From NCBI GenBank assembly GCA_022497145.1, contig MU385861.1, positions 127,934-191,933 of the forward strand: a DNA stretch of 64,000 nucleotides, given 5' to 3'. The notes under the pieces were generated by a model. It was given only the letters and a program-made list of their open reading frames with translations. It ran no database searches and was not told the origin of the DNA. Origin of the DNA: Rostrohypoxylon terebratum. Lineage: Eukaryota > Ascomycota > Sordariomycetes > Xylariales > Hypoxylaceae. Made by a program: the position numbers and the translations under genes. Below are positions 12,554 through 24,966 of the stretch, in pieces. Each line of letters opens with the position of its first letter. Position 1 is the stretch's first letter.

Positions 12554-13855
12554 TTCAATCTCGTACAGCGGCCAATTTCAGCCCCCGAAGCTGAACTCCT
12601 CTCGCGCTCGCTCATTTTTCCGATACCAAACAAACGGCCAGATCTTCCCTAATGAGCCGTTTTGGTAAGGAGTTTAAAAGAGTCAAGACAACCTTCCCAA
12701 AGCAACCCCCTGTCATATGTGGGGACGTTTAGTGCAAATCTCTAATAGTAGCTAGAATATTGTGGTACAACGGGGAGTCCTGCGTATCTCAAATCCCTAC
12801 ATGCGGGTGAGGATGCGAGGATACCTCGTTACATCTTCCCCTACGGGTCGATGTGCATTGTGCACAGCACTGATAGTAATAGTATTAGCACTCGGCATAC
12901 TGTTTTTAGGGGTTTTAGGTAAGCTACACTAGAGGCTAGAGCTACTCCAACTGAAAGGAAATCTAAGCTGTATTGTACATATTACCCACTCTTAAATTCA
13001 GGGGATTAACTGACCTAAGACTCGAGAGAGACCCAGGGATACATTGGGTATCATCATTCATCACAGACGCTCCGCCACTCTTTTGTCTCTTCCGGGGGGG
13101 CACTTTTGCTACTGCCTAATAGTAGTATAACTCGAAAATCATCATCGCAAACAAAATAAGAGCCCCGCTTCGGCCGATTAACCTGTGTTATTAATACGCA
13201 GCAGATTCTTTGCACTACACACGTCCCGTCGAGATGATACCGGTTAGGCTACCTGGCTACCTAGGTCCCAGGTCCCAAATGGTACCTATTATGAATGCAT
13301 TTACGCTTAATATCACCCCGATCGAAAAAAAGCATGGGTTTAGGTCTTCCAAAGATGGTCAAGTGCAAAGTGTTCCCGTTTGTTTATGTGGCAATTGTGG
13401 TCATTTTAAGAAACTGATAGCGAGCTAAGCTCCTCGACGACATCTTCTGAAACGTAGAGCTCCAGGGCTATATAAGTTTCATTCCTTCGAACTGCTCAGC
13501 CTCCTCTCAAAAGTATGTGTATCAGAACGTGGCGGGGTCGACTACCGCGTCTAACCATCTTGAAATCTCGCGAAGACAAATTGAGAATAAATAATAATTG
13601 GTGAGAATTTAGAGGAAAAAAAAAGTGTGCTTACATTCATTCCAAGCCCGAGGGACCCGGCCGAAACACGTGGGTTACAAGGCGTAAGAAAATGGGGGCC
13701 GATTGAGAAGAGACTCAAGAGAGCATGTACTTGAGGCTTCTTAGCTCTATTCTCGAGAAGTAGAAGATGTACCGATACATCGACTACTTGGAGGCTACTT
13801 GTAACCCTGTAACCCTGAACCTTTCCCCTGGCAGTGGATCGCTACGGGGTCAAAT

Positions 13856-13883
13856 ACCTACTACTATGTACTATGTAGTAGGT
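13856..13883. repeat. 28-bp imperfect palindrome
   Basis: The 9-bp arms ACCTACTAC and GTAGTAGGT flank a short ATGTACTAT-type centre. It has the same overall length as the palindrome at 10241. Confidence 0.8.
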
Positions 13884-14430
13884 CAACCGTCAAACAGAGT
13901 CTTTACATGGTAGTCGCTTCGGTAGTACTGACAGTGGATTGTTGCATTCTGCAGCCGTTCTTTAACCTATCATCGCATTATTGATGGAGTAGCACGGGAA
14001 GATGGCAACGACACGTCGGTATCCTTAACAATTTTGCTTCTTCTTCGATATGCTCGTACCTGCAGCTAAGGCTAAAGGCCAAGGAGTCAAGGATGGAATC
14101 TCTCGAGTTGCAATCAAAGACGTAGATGGCTCAAATGACCGAATGACATCAATCCATACGGAGATCGTCAAATGGCGGTGCATCTTACGAGGTGCGAATG
14201 CTGCTGCCTTACAAGATTTGAACATTATGACTTCATAATCTTCATAATACACACATACATACCCGTACATACCGGCCATCTTCGAACGAATCGAGGTTAT
14301 CGAGGTGGTCCCCTGGGAGTGACCTTGTAAGAGCCCTGCAATGAATATAGATTTGGGGGATTTGGGGGTCAATTAGCCCTGTTTTGGTCTTGAACTTGGT
14401 CAAAATATGGGATGAAATCTGTAGCACGTC

Positions 14431-14484
14431 TTTGTAGGCTTTGTAGGCTTTGTAGGCTTTGTAGGCTTTGTAGGCTTTGTAGGT
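14431..14484 (+). repeat. 9-bp tandem repeat, six copies
   Basis: Six head-to-tail copies of TTTGTAGGC are present, the last ending in T. On the minus strand this reads AYKAYK-like in one frame, but no surrounding gene is recognisable. Confidence 0.95.
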
Positions 14485-16638
14485 ATCGTTTGGTGGCGCA
14501 GGTCTATGAAACGACACCTTCATGAAGAGAAATTAGCCAAGCTACTAACCTACTAAGATACTAGTGTAGACTCCGCGCGCGCTTTGGGATTTTCGTGCTA
14601 AATACAAAACCCCATCCTACTAAACTCAAATTATTAGTCTCCCTCATACACCCTAGATCCTTGAATTCCTATGAGAGTTTGGGGGTAAATTGGGTAAAAA
14701 AAGGTACGAGCTAAGAAAGGTCGGACGACCTGACGGCTTCCAAGTTCGCTCTTACATACCATAGTATTAGTAGAAGTTAGTGGTGCTACATAGGTAGTAA
14801 ACAGCTCAAGTCAGGGACAGGTGCGCCTTGTAGGAAGAGCGATCACTGGGTATTTGCCCACTTGGGAACCCAGGTCGAGAAAATAGAGTTACATCGTCTT
14901 AAAATCCAAAATCCAAATTCTGTCAAAGGACATAATGATCTTGTTTCTTTACATAGAACATTGAATAGTCTAATGGGGTTTGTCCTTTTTCATCATCATT
15001 TTCATCTCATGATCTTCATCTTCATCCATCTTCATGTTTGTTGGTTGATACTAGGCATATCATTCATCCTACCCATACGTACCTAGTACCTACTACTAAC
15101 TACTACTAATACGCAAGCGTTCCAAGCAATAAGGATCAACGTATAAGCATAAGTCTCTTTCCTATTTCATACTTATTATCTCCGACGCGATGACTACCTA
15201 TCTTCGACACGAGCGATGAAAAATCAAACAACTCTCAACCCGTGGCCGCTGGAGTTAATGATTTCAGTCGGCGTCCTAACGCCGAACGGCTTAGCTTTCC
15301 AGCATTCCGTGCCCGTTTGTGTGGCTTAAGCGTCCCCTGTATCTTCTGTATCCCCTGTATCCCCCTGTATTTTCACTGGATTCTCACTGGATTCAATGCA
15401 CTCTGCCGTCCCCTGCACCTTATCGCTAGATTTTATACCAAGGTCCGCCTCTTTATTAAGCTACTAAGCTAGCTAATTCTAAGCAGACCTGGCAGAAGGA
15501 CAATACATTCAAGTTAATAGCCGTCTGCCCTATTGTCCCACATTCTTAAAATATAGGTTAAGCCAAGAGTCCCCGGACTTTGACACAAAAGCCAGCAGCC
15601 GTGTAGGTAGTATCACGCCATGATTTTTTTTTTGTTTTTTTTTTGGAATTCTCAAAAAGACGCGTCCGCACTAAACTCGATCAGGCCAATTTCACATTGG
15701 TGGCGGCTTAACCGAGCTCTAGCTAGGGCTCTAGGTACTTTAGGTAAGGTACGATTTGTCATAACTCGCTTAGGTTAAGTGTTTTCAGGGCAAACTGACT
15801 CTAAGCACCCGTTCACGATCGTACCCGGCTTCATTCTCCTTCCTCACTTTACGGTGATATAGGATAATGACTAAACAACGGTCACGTTATGGCTTGATAA
15901 GAACTTTATTTCATGGATGTCGACGAAATAGAAGGGACAGGGGGCTCATAAGGCTACCATTCTTCAGCACTGGGAGGATGGCTCTATGCAAGGAGTTGGA
16001 TCTCCTCCCAGGCAATGTATCCGACTACCCTCCTGGTACAGGTACATATCTGGGTACATAGGTAACGCTAAGGACGCAACATCCAGGTTAGAGGTATGTA
16101 CTATGTACTATGTATGCTAATTCAAATTCTGAAAGCATGGTTCTAATAATATGGGGAATAGGTATGCTAATATGGCTTCAATAAGGTACTACGCATACAT
16201 CCATAATCCATACTACCTACCTACCTAATAGTATGTATGTATGTTGGACAGTACGTAACGGGGTTCGACGGGTTAACAATGTTAACAATAGGTTTAGTGC
16301 TCACGGAAAATGGGAATCTTTTTCTTCCTTCTTGAAAAAAAAGTACACTATTCTGCCATGTTAGTTCGTCGAATATTTTCGGTCTGGCTTCATTAATTCC
16401 CCCGCCCGACAAAATTCCCCCGGCTCCAACGGTGGACGTCGTACGGTACCTATGGTCCTATGCTACTATGCTTGCTATGTATTAGTCACTCCCTCATTTT
16501 TCTCTTTTCCTGTACTATACTATGTACATCCGATGGACCTAGTCTTTCTAAGTATGGAAACCCTTACCTGTATGTACCATGCATACTGGGTAGGTAGTCT
16601 GACGTTATTTTATGTACCCAGTTAAGCAGACCATGTTG

Positions 16639-16641
<3 letters not shown>

Positions 16642-16670
<29 letters not shown>
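16642..16670 (+). repeat. (CT)n microsatellite
   Basis: A pure CT dinucleotide run of about 28 bp lies upstream of the zinc-finger gene. Confidence 0.95.
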
Positions 16671-16672
<2 letters not shown>

Positions 16673-16887
16673 TGGCCCCCTACTACAGCCCTGAGCCCAC
16701 CACCAAACTGGGCGCTCTCTGTGTTCCTCAGACAGCCAGACTACCTCTCCCACACCCTTGTGGTTTGGTACCCATTGTATCCATCATTTTGATTTACTGT
16801 TACTTTTACCAAATATGACAAGTCCTCAAGAAAAAACTGGGGCTCTGGCCTTACGAGCATCATATCCCACCCCCCGGTACTATGTAT

Positions 16888-16925
16888 ACCTACCATACTA
16901 TGTAGTATAGTATACTAGTGTAGGT
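16888..16925. repeat. 38-bp imperfect palindrome
   Basis: The arms ACCTAC and GTAGGT flank a centre that is itself partly self-complementary (ATACTAT with GTATAGTAT). Confidence 0.7.
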
Positions 16926-17201
16926 AATTTTCCGCAGTCTGCCTTGGATGTACTCTGGTACTCTAGTACAGACAGTACAAGATGTCAGGTATCTCGCGCT
17001 TGTTGTGTGTCTGCCTCACTATGTTTATCTCGCTGCAAGTTATATGGAGTACGGTTTCACTCCCACTGTCTTGACGTCCCGTTCTTACACCAACGGTGGC
17101 TAGTATCATACGTAGGGGCGTGAGCCGATGTTTGGTATTACAGGAACTACTTGTTATAAAACTATTGCTTACATCCCACTATCCCCATAGCCTTTTTTTT
17201 T

Positions 17202-17417
17202 ATGTATCCGTATCGACACACCTCTAGCAAGCCTCAGATCCGAAAATTCGTCAAACACAGTTGGAAAAGGGAAAAAAAGCTACTCGCATACTTAATCCGC
17301 TGTTACCTACCTACTCTCCTCGGCGGACTCGCCTCGTCGCACAACACACCCGGGACCCCCTTCGCCTTTCTTATACAACCAACCTTTCCTGCCTGTTGGA
17401 ACGTATCTTGCGTTTGA
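17202..17417 (+). promoter_or_regulatory. Possible upstream ORF of the zinc-finger gene
   Basis: A 71-codon ATG-initiated frame ends 12 nt before the start codon of the transcription factor. It is the only ATG in the last 228 nt of the leader, so ribosomes scanning a transcript that starts upstream of 17202 would meet it first. The peptide has no recognised motif. Whether it lies in the mRNA depends on an unknown transcription start. Confidence 0.35.
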
Positions 17418-17429
17418 TACAGTCCCGTG

Positions 17430-18758
17430 ATGGATCTCTCACCTCCATCCTTGACTAGGTCGCCGGCGTCACCTCCAAGTACAAATTGCTCTGATAGCCC
17501 TACTCTGGATTATCCCTCTCCGGGTTTTGTTGACCCCATCTATAAGATTGCTTCCATGTTCGAGCACTCTTGCGCGACGATGCCTAACAACATGGGTTCC
17601 GATAACTCTCTCCCCCCTCTAGACGTGATGACCTCGGCTGGCTGGAGTGGAACACCCGTAATGCACCCTAGCTCGACCTCAGGCGCGCCGAATATCATGT
17701 CGGCCGATTATGACACCTTCGCTCATTACGAACCTCACATGCATGCGTCGTACAGCCACGAAATATACTCGTCTCACCCTTCACAGGCACCAGTTCTCTC
17801 AAGTAGTACCCCTCCTCCGATGTCTTCAGGCGTTCCCCGTTCACCAGATCCAAACTCGAGGCACGCTTTCGGCTACTCCCACAGTGTTTCGCCAATACCG
17901 CGGATCAAGATGGAAACCCCCAATGCCATGACCGCCGACTACGGCAATGGCGCCGAGCTAACCCAGTACCCATCTCCTCGCTCTGCTCAGTCTTTACCTT
18001 TAGAACCTGGTAGCTATGGGTCCACTGCAGGTAGCTCTGGTTATTTGTCAGATGTCCCTTCTGGTTCATGGCCAAAGTCTGAGTACCCGTCTCTCGAATC
18101 AGACCAATTTTACGCTGGTCCCAACGCTTCAGGAGCTGCCTATCCTCACGATAGGCGACAGCTTCGAGTACCGAGGGCGCAGAGGAGACAACCCAGGAAG
18201 CTAACCACGAAAGAGGAGGCTAACTTCCAATGTGAAGTCAAAGGGTGTGGCAAGCTATTCAGCAGGAGCTACAACTTCAAGGCGCACATGGAAACTCACG
18301 ACGAAAAGAGGGAATACCCCTTCCCCTGCACGGTACCAGACTGCAATAAAAAATTTGTGCGGAAGACGGATCTGCAAAGGCACAACCAGAGTGTTCACAT
18401 GAAAGAGAAGAACCACAGGTGTGACTATTGTGGCCGGATGTTTGCGCGGAAGGACACCCTTCGAAGGTAAATCCACACATAATATTTTGCCCCACTTGGA
18501 GAACTCGCAGCTGATATGCAATGCTACTACAGACACATGGAAGATGGTTGCTCTAAACGCTTCGACCTGGGTACTTTGGACTTGCGCGCTGAGACATACG
18601 ACACCTACCCGGCGCCGACGAGAACGCTCGGCAGCACTCCAGGACACCTCGTTGCCCCCGCGACTCAATTACCACCCGTGGCGATGAACCAACAGCAACA
18701 CCAGCACCAGCACCCCGGTAACAACCTTTTGGCGCCAATGCCTTTTACGAAGCGATGA
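17430..18758 (+). CDS. C2H2-type zinc finger transcription factor (two C2H2 fingers and one C2HC)
   Basis: This is a probable DNA-binding regulator of 420 aa in two exons, 17430-18466 and 18533-18758, with a 66-bp intron. The start is the ATG at 17430 (MDLSPPSL); a GTG one codon upstream is ignored. Residues 1-255 are Ser/Pro/Tyr-rich and disordered. Finger 1 has C268, C273, H286 and H290 (CX4CX12HX3H). Finger 2 has C300, C305, H318 and H323. Finger 3 has C331 and C334 with H347 and C352, so it is C2HC. The intron falls inside finger 3, just before its histidine, and splicing restores the reading LRRHMEDGCSKRFD. I recognise this arrangement from Sordariomycete proteins but cannot name an ortholog. 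The C-terminus is a short Gln/His-rich tail. The gene stands alone in a 21-kb gene-poor region. Confidence 0.9.
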
Positions 18759-20390
18759 TTTTTTTTTAATTTTCACCATTATTATTTCCTACTACGATAA
18801 CGACGAAGACGATGGGTTGGCAGGGCGGCATTCTACCTGTTCCGGTTTTTACATTGTCATTGATTGATTACCATGTACGCATACCCTCGGGATTTGGAGT
18901 TTGGCTATCATTGGGGAAAACATGGGCTATAGAACTTGTACCATCGACGGAAACAAACACATCACATCACATCGGGCATTATATCAAGAACGGGATTTTC
19001 TTCTTCTTTTCTATATCATGTATTACTAGTATCACGATAACCCACGCCTCAGGCTCAACAACACAAGCCTGGAAGTGGGAATTTGGCGTTCAAGGCGGCG
19101 CCTCGGCACGAGCTGCCTTGGCTTGGAAGGATTCGGACATTTGTGCCAACTTGGAACTCCACGGCATCGTTGCCTAGCTCTAGAAGAAGCAGTAAAAAAG
19201 ATATTCCATTTTTCTGGTATTCTTTCTGGTCATCGGGCCGTCTTACTGTATGTGCATCGTAGCTCTGTCCACTACCCACCGTAGGCGAGGCTCCTTGGCC
19301 ATTCCCCTAACCCCTGTCTAGCAATTTCTATTTGTTTTTTACCTTCTCTTGTCATCGAGCCGAAGGTTACACTACGCATATTATTCTAATCACCTAACAA
19401 AAAAAATTCAGTAGGTGACACCAAATACCTATGTGAACGAAATCGGCCAGTAGGGCTCAGTCCGCTTTCTGACGTGCATGGATAATATGTCTCTGTGCAA
19501 CGAGGCACAAGGCATTGTAAGATCTCGGGACACTCATGGGGAAAGCAATATGTTGTGTATCACTGAAGCGACGGCAGATTCTGGTTGGACCGTGCCGAGA
19601 CTCACCTTACGAAGTCCCGCTGGAGATCCGTGTTCATCCTGAGCGGGTGTGGCGTTTTCTGCCCTTTTTCTCAAGGAGATCTCTGCCGGGTGCGCTACCT
19701 GATCTGCTGTTGGTCGGTTGGTCGGCTTGGTTGGTCGTTGACGGGCAACGAGATAGCTTGGACAATGTCATGGATATTATTCCAGATCTGCGCGGAGTTG
19801 CATAGGTTGAGTGTCGAACCAAGCGCAGGGTCTTACATCATGTGGGATCTCTCTCTCTCTCTCTGTGGGTAATTCATCGAGAGAGCTAAGGCGATTTGCT
19901 GCGATCCGTAGTTGGGTAGTACATCCGGCTCTCAACGAAGCCGTATTGTACGTTTGTAGTGTAAGTTCCTTTACTTAGAAGTGAGTAACATTTACCAAAG
20001 TACAACACAGCCTGCCTTAGAAAGTTACATTGGAGTTTAATGGGTAGGAAAATCCATAAGTGGGAATGGGTCTTAATTTGCAACCAATAAACGACATGGC
20101 CCCCACCAGGGATCTCAGTAGTTTCAAGATGAGCAACCCCATATAACCTCTGTAATAACAACTAGCGAATCATTTCGAGTCATCTTTTGTCATCAGACTC
20201 CATGACTCCATCGTGGATACGATATCGGTCGTAGCCATATAATTCGATTTGTAGGCAGCAGCTGTTGAGGTGATTGGGAAAAAAAAAAGGAACCGGAACG
20301 ATGGATTCGAAGCAAAGGGACCATGACCATGACCTTGGCTATGATAATAAACCATGATTGTGACCTGGATCGTTGCCATGGCTATGACTA

Positions 20391-20414
20391 TTGACCATGA
20401 CCATGACCATGACT
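20391..20414 (+). repeat. (ACCATG)n short tandem repeat
   Basis: Three to four copies of ACCATG occur here, with scattered related copies from 20325 onward. Confidence 0.8.
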
Positions 20415-21600
20415 ATGATGATAACCGATCGTAACCAAAAAGACCATCCCCCGCGCCTGCGACCGGAATGGTTCTTTTACGTTACGGACCCGAGTTCGTG
20501 GATTGGCTACCGATTGGGCAGGGTACCGGGGCAGGCACGAAGGCACCGTTTTGGCTAGTACTTCCAACTATAGAACATTCCCAGGTACTTGCGCAGCCGT
20601 CATACTAGATCTGGATTAGTTTTCATGTCAAAGTGGGACTTCCACTTTTGGCACTAACAGACGCGGGGATAAATATAATTGGTCAGATGATAAAGCACCC
20701 TACAGCGAAGCTAAGAAAGTTTAAAGAGCTAAGTTGAGCCAAGTTGAGCTAAATAAACTAAATGAGCTAAATGAGCTAAAATGCTCGATCTATGGATCTC
20801 TCATGGATATTGCTACCCGTCAATTTCTAAACCCGTACAATATCCATTGACGAGAATAGACTCAACTGGTCCGTTCACCTTTCATCCTAACCTCTGCTAG
20901 TAGTATTAATATTACCTGTACTACTCAAAAAGTGTGGTTATGTAACATGGTATGCGGTGGGATATCATCGACATAAGGCGGGATTGAAAAAGGTCAGTCT
21001 CAGTCTCATTGTGCATCACCATGACGCGCGTAAGCTGACATTTGTTCAGCCATACACCGTATATTGGTATATTGTCAAATGTGTGTACCACGTTGTACGA
21101 TCCAGGCGTCCACTGTGTTATGTTATGTTATGTACGTATGATGTATGTGGAAATGAGATGGTATGCGAGTCTTCGCCGACTATCTAGCCTACCTAGCCAA
21201 ACGCATAGACGCGCTGGGTTGAACAAGATCCTGCGAATACCACATACTTAGTAGTCAGCGGGAAGGCTGTCGATGTGTACGAGATCACATTATAGCCCTG
21301 TATTGTACATAATACGGTCGCGATGAAAAGAGACATGACTATTGTTGGGGGCTACTATTCTGACATTATGATTCAAGTATTACCTCAGGACCTCAGGTAC
21401 TAGGTAAGCAACCCGCCAGATCTGCATTGCTACAGTACTGGTATACTAAGTACTAGCTCTGGTGTGTCCAGGTGTACAGTACGAGCCACATGGCCACGCG
21501 GGACGAACCTTACAATGCAGGAACCTCCCCCAATACTGTACTGTAGATTACGAGTATCACGGTGCCGGGACCCAGTCTGCCAATGGGTGGGTGTCTGGTA

Positions 21601-21630
21601 CAGAGCCGTACAGAGCCGTACAGAGCCGTA
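21601..21630 (+). repeat. 10-bp tandem repeat, three copies
   Basis: Three perfect copies of CAGAGCCGTA are present. Confidence 0.95.
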
Positions 21631-22122
21631 CCACGCAACTTACAGCGATTACCGCCCGCCACGAGACGCCGACATGGCGCGGGAGCTGGGTGATGCAAGG
21701 ACGAAAACAAAGTGCTTACTCTCTTGCCCTAAACGTCGCCGGGCGAATATCGGGCATGATCTCCTACGCCTGCCACTCTGCTACTCTGCCACTCTACCGC
21801 AGTTCTCTTTCCGAGCCTGTCAACGAGGAGAGTGCTGACAGGAATCCAGGGGACCTTCAGCCTTACTGCCTTATCATCCCTTGACACAATATCAATCTAG
21901 TACCATCTGCCATCTACCATCTATTATCATCTCCGTACCTAGGGGATAAGACGAGAGATGACTGGCATATACTAGGACCTAGGTACACACACCTAAGTGC
22001 TTACTACATATTCACGGAATTTGGAGAGAGGACCCTGAAAGCTTCTAATCTTCTACGCTCTACACTAGTACTAGAAGTCTTATTAACTGCACTAAATACA
22101 TATCTGCGCGACCTCGAGTCTC

Positions 22123-22154
22123 CACGGCGGCATTGCACGGCGGCATTGCACGGC
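22123..22154 (+). repeat. 13-bp tandem repeat
   Basis: Two perfect copies of CACGGCGGCATTG are followed by a partial third. Confidence 0.9.
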
Positions 22155-22310
22155 TAGAATTTGTCAATACTCTAAAATGGAAAATGATCCAAATTCTTCA
22201 GTACGATCTTATCACATCTCCATTTTCCACGATCGACCCCTCGCAAACTCTTGCCCGATGCAAGCACACGATCCCACTCACCAAGAATTGTACATACATA
22301 TTGGTATAAT

Positions 22311-22340
22311 ACCTATTGTACGTACATAGTATTAGTAGGT
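22311..22340. repeat. 30-bp imperfect palindrome
   Basis: The arms ACCTA and TAGGT flank a 20-bp centre. The similarity continues imperfectly outside the arms. Confidence 0.55.
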
Positions 22341-22801
22341 AATACCTAGTATGTACAAGTACCCAGAAACTAACCAGGACTATCAACCAGTGCCAGGACC
22401 AGCAGGGACAACCTACCGCCGACTCTCCATTAGTGGAGTAGCGGTCAGCTTATGACTTTTGGGTCTTGGTAGAGAAGAGTCCAGTTAAGCCAGTTAAGCG
22501 CCAGGTCGAGCCCCTCTAATTCGTTACGCGAGGTGGTTCACTGACCCCTGCAGCGAAGTAACAACCACTCATATCCCCTGTTTGACCTGCGGATCCTAAC
22601 CTGCAGACCGGTGTTGTGTAACTGAACCCCATGCTGCCATCGAGCTCCAGCTGTTCTTGCGGTGTACCTAGCAGATTCACTGGAATTTTCCCCGTTGGTC
22701 GAATAGGTCGAGTTCCCCCCCTCATCCCCCCGCTAACGATTCCGCTGGATTTACCGCATATTAACTCACTATCGCAAGCATTGCTCCAGGGCATTTTTCT
22801 T

Positions 22802-22844
22802 GGGGTTTGCTTGGGGTTTGCTTGGGGGGGGGGGGGGGGGGGGG
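22802..22844 (+). repeat. G-rich tract, potential G-quadruplex
   Basis: Two units of GGGGTTTGCTT lead into an uninterrupted run of 21 G. This gives at least four G4 runs on one strand, with loops of 7 nt or less. Confidence 0.85.
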
Positions 22845-24929
22845 TTTCCCTCAGCTCTGAAACAGCCTGAGGGTTACCGTCGCAATACCACACACAGCGC
22901 ACTACAACACTTCCAAGGCTACCTACATAATAGCATAGCAGCGCATGATAGGGCTACCAATTGCATTAATTGCGCAAGAACCGCACATTCGGACATACAT
23001 CTCGACTTGTTTAACTAATACGCTCCATACCACCACCATCTATTTTTTTCTTATTTTCCTTATTACGATATATTATTCGTTCAAAGTTGGTATCCATCCA
23101 CATGCAAACGTCTCATATTATTACTAGGTATGTATGGACGATATATTTAGAGACGAAGTTGGAAGTTGAGGGTCCAATTACGCACTTAATTCATCACTAA
23201 ATCAGACGATCAGGCTAGTTGTATTCAACAAGCTGGGTCTGCTGGGAATCTGCTGGCTGACTGGGCATAGCGACGATACTACAACAAAGTTATCAAAGAT
23301 CATCGTCAGTCAGTGACCGAAAGAAAAAAAAACCACCACCAAATAAAGAAATGATTCTACTACATAGTACGTCTTACAGCCAAGTTTAACCTTATCAACC
23401 GTAGATCCGCAATCCTTGAAAATCCGATGACGACTTCACAGCTCTACCGAGATTCGGTTGCTCACTTTAAGCATCTCAAAACCCGGTCCCCCCCGCGATG
23501 TGAGAAGCTAAGCTCATACCTTACTACGTACTAGCCTTTAGGTCCTAAGTACCTAGCTAGTGAGAGCCTCTAGCGTCTTCGAAGTTAGTGCCGACAAGCG
23601 ACAGGTCTTTGTAATACTAATAACTTTCTCTCTCTCTGCCTCCACGGCCGAAAAAAGATATAGACTCGTTCGGTGGATACGACCCTACAGCGATCTGCGG
23701 ACGGCATCTCCGATAGGAAACGGTAAAAACTGCTGTAAGAGCATAAGAGTATCAAAACATCTGCAGCATTCGGATGCGTGATATTAATAAATAGTTTGAT
23801 ACTATCGTCGTATTCTCACCAAATGCTGGGCGAGCATGACACACCCACTTTGGGGAATGGTAGTCATCTTGTCGTTCTTGTCGTCCTTGCCGTACCTAGA
23901 TAGGACGGCTATAATCTCACACGAATCTGCATTCGGCTTTTTTAGCGCATAACGCTCGAGAAGGGGGTTGGCGTTGGGGGCCGAATAGTCGGACTCAGGC
24001 ATAACGTTGTACGGGGATGAACGGGGATGAACGGGGGTGGGTCTTTCTCAGGGCTCATTGTTTTTCTAATTGCAGCAGCCCTGGAGCGCTACTATACATC
24101 CCGTGATACTCCAAAATCGTAGCCCTGAAGCTGGAGCTGGAGCTTATTGCAAACTTGATTTACGGATCCAACCCTACGGGAGAGTCTCAGTTGCGACGGT
24201 GACTGCATAAGATGCAACCGCACAGCATGGCAAGTGGTCCTGATTACGCCACGTTCGAGTTCTGGGGATAAGAACGAGTAGAGCATACCACAGTCTAGAT
24301 GCTATATTTCATCTATCCCACAGACACGCTACCATCTAGGGCCTAGGGCACATGGAACCAAATGCGCTACTGTATGTAGGCGCCGAGGGTTTGCAGCGTG
24401 AGCGTGAGCCCTACCTCGCGCCGACTTCCTCATTCGACATACAGCTGGCCTTCTCGAAGCCTTTAGATCTTTTTTTCGTAGCCCCTATCTTTTTTTTAAT
24501 TTTTATCAACTTCCCCCTTTTCAACGATCTTTGACACCGAACTTTTCACGTCCATACACTCTCGGATAGTGTGTGTATGCCGACGGGAGAATTGTCCGCT
24601 CCGCAGATCCTGCCTGGTCCCACGCGTGGCCTTGGTCGATCCCCTGCAGGCAGGATCAGATGAGGATGCAGATGGCTCGTCGCGGCCTACGATAGCGGCA
24701 AGAAAGCATGACGTAAGTCATATGCTGGAGAACGTCAGTTCACGCATTCCTACCTGAAAATTACCTAAACATAACTATTCTACCAACTGCGTCTGCTATT
24801 TGCTACGCTATGAATAGCCAAGGAAAAAAAACTTGGCTGAAGCAGGAGAGTTTCTGTCTTAGATCTGAGGGCTCGGACTCGGTATCGGTCCCGAAAAAAA
24901 CGACTAGACTCCGGAGTTCAAAGTACTAC

Positions 24930-24966
24930 ATACCTATTACTACTACATAGTACTACTACTAGGTAT
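24930..24966. repeat. 37-bp imperfect palindrome
   Basis: The arms ATACCTA and TAGGTAT flank a centre rich in TACTAC/TAGTAC. Confidence 0.65.

Larger units (their letters stand above)
9881..17429. other. Gene-poor region upstream of the zinc-finger gene
   Basis: These 7.5 kb contain no reading frame that I can assign to a family. The longest ATG-type frames are about 60-115 codons, overlap on both strands and have no recognisable motif. The sequence is dominated by short words such as ACCTAGGT, TAGGTA and TACTATGTA, with several microsatellites and small palindromes listed separately. It includes the RAD3 promoter on the left and the long upstream region of the transcription factor on the right. 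A non-coding transcript cannot be excluded. Confidence 0.7.

Noticed and set aside
13805..13825. Possible interstitial telomere repeat (GTAACCCT units)
   Set aside because: Only two imperfect units occur and they are not TTAGGG.
21462..21884. 140-codon frame
   Set aside because: It has no recognisable motif, an overlapping frame of similar length, and a short tandem repeat inside.
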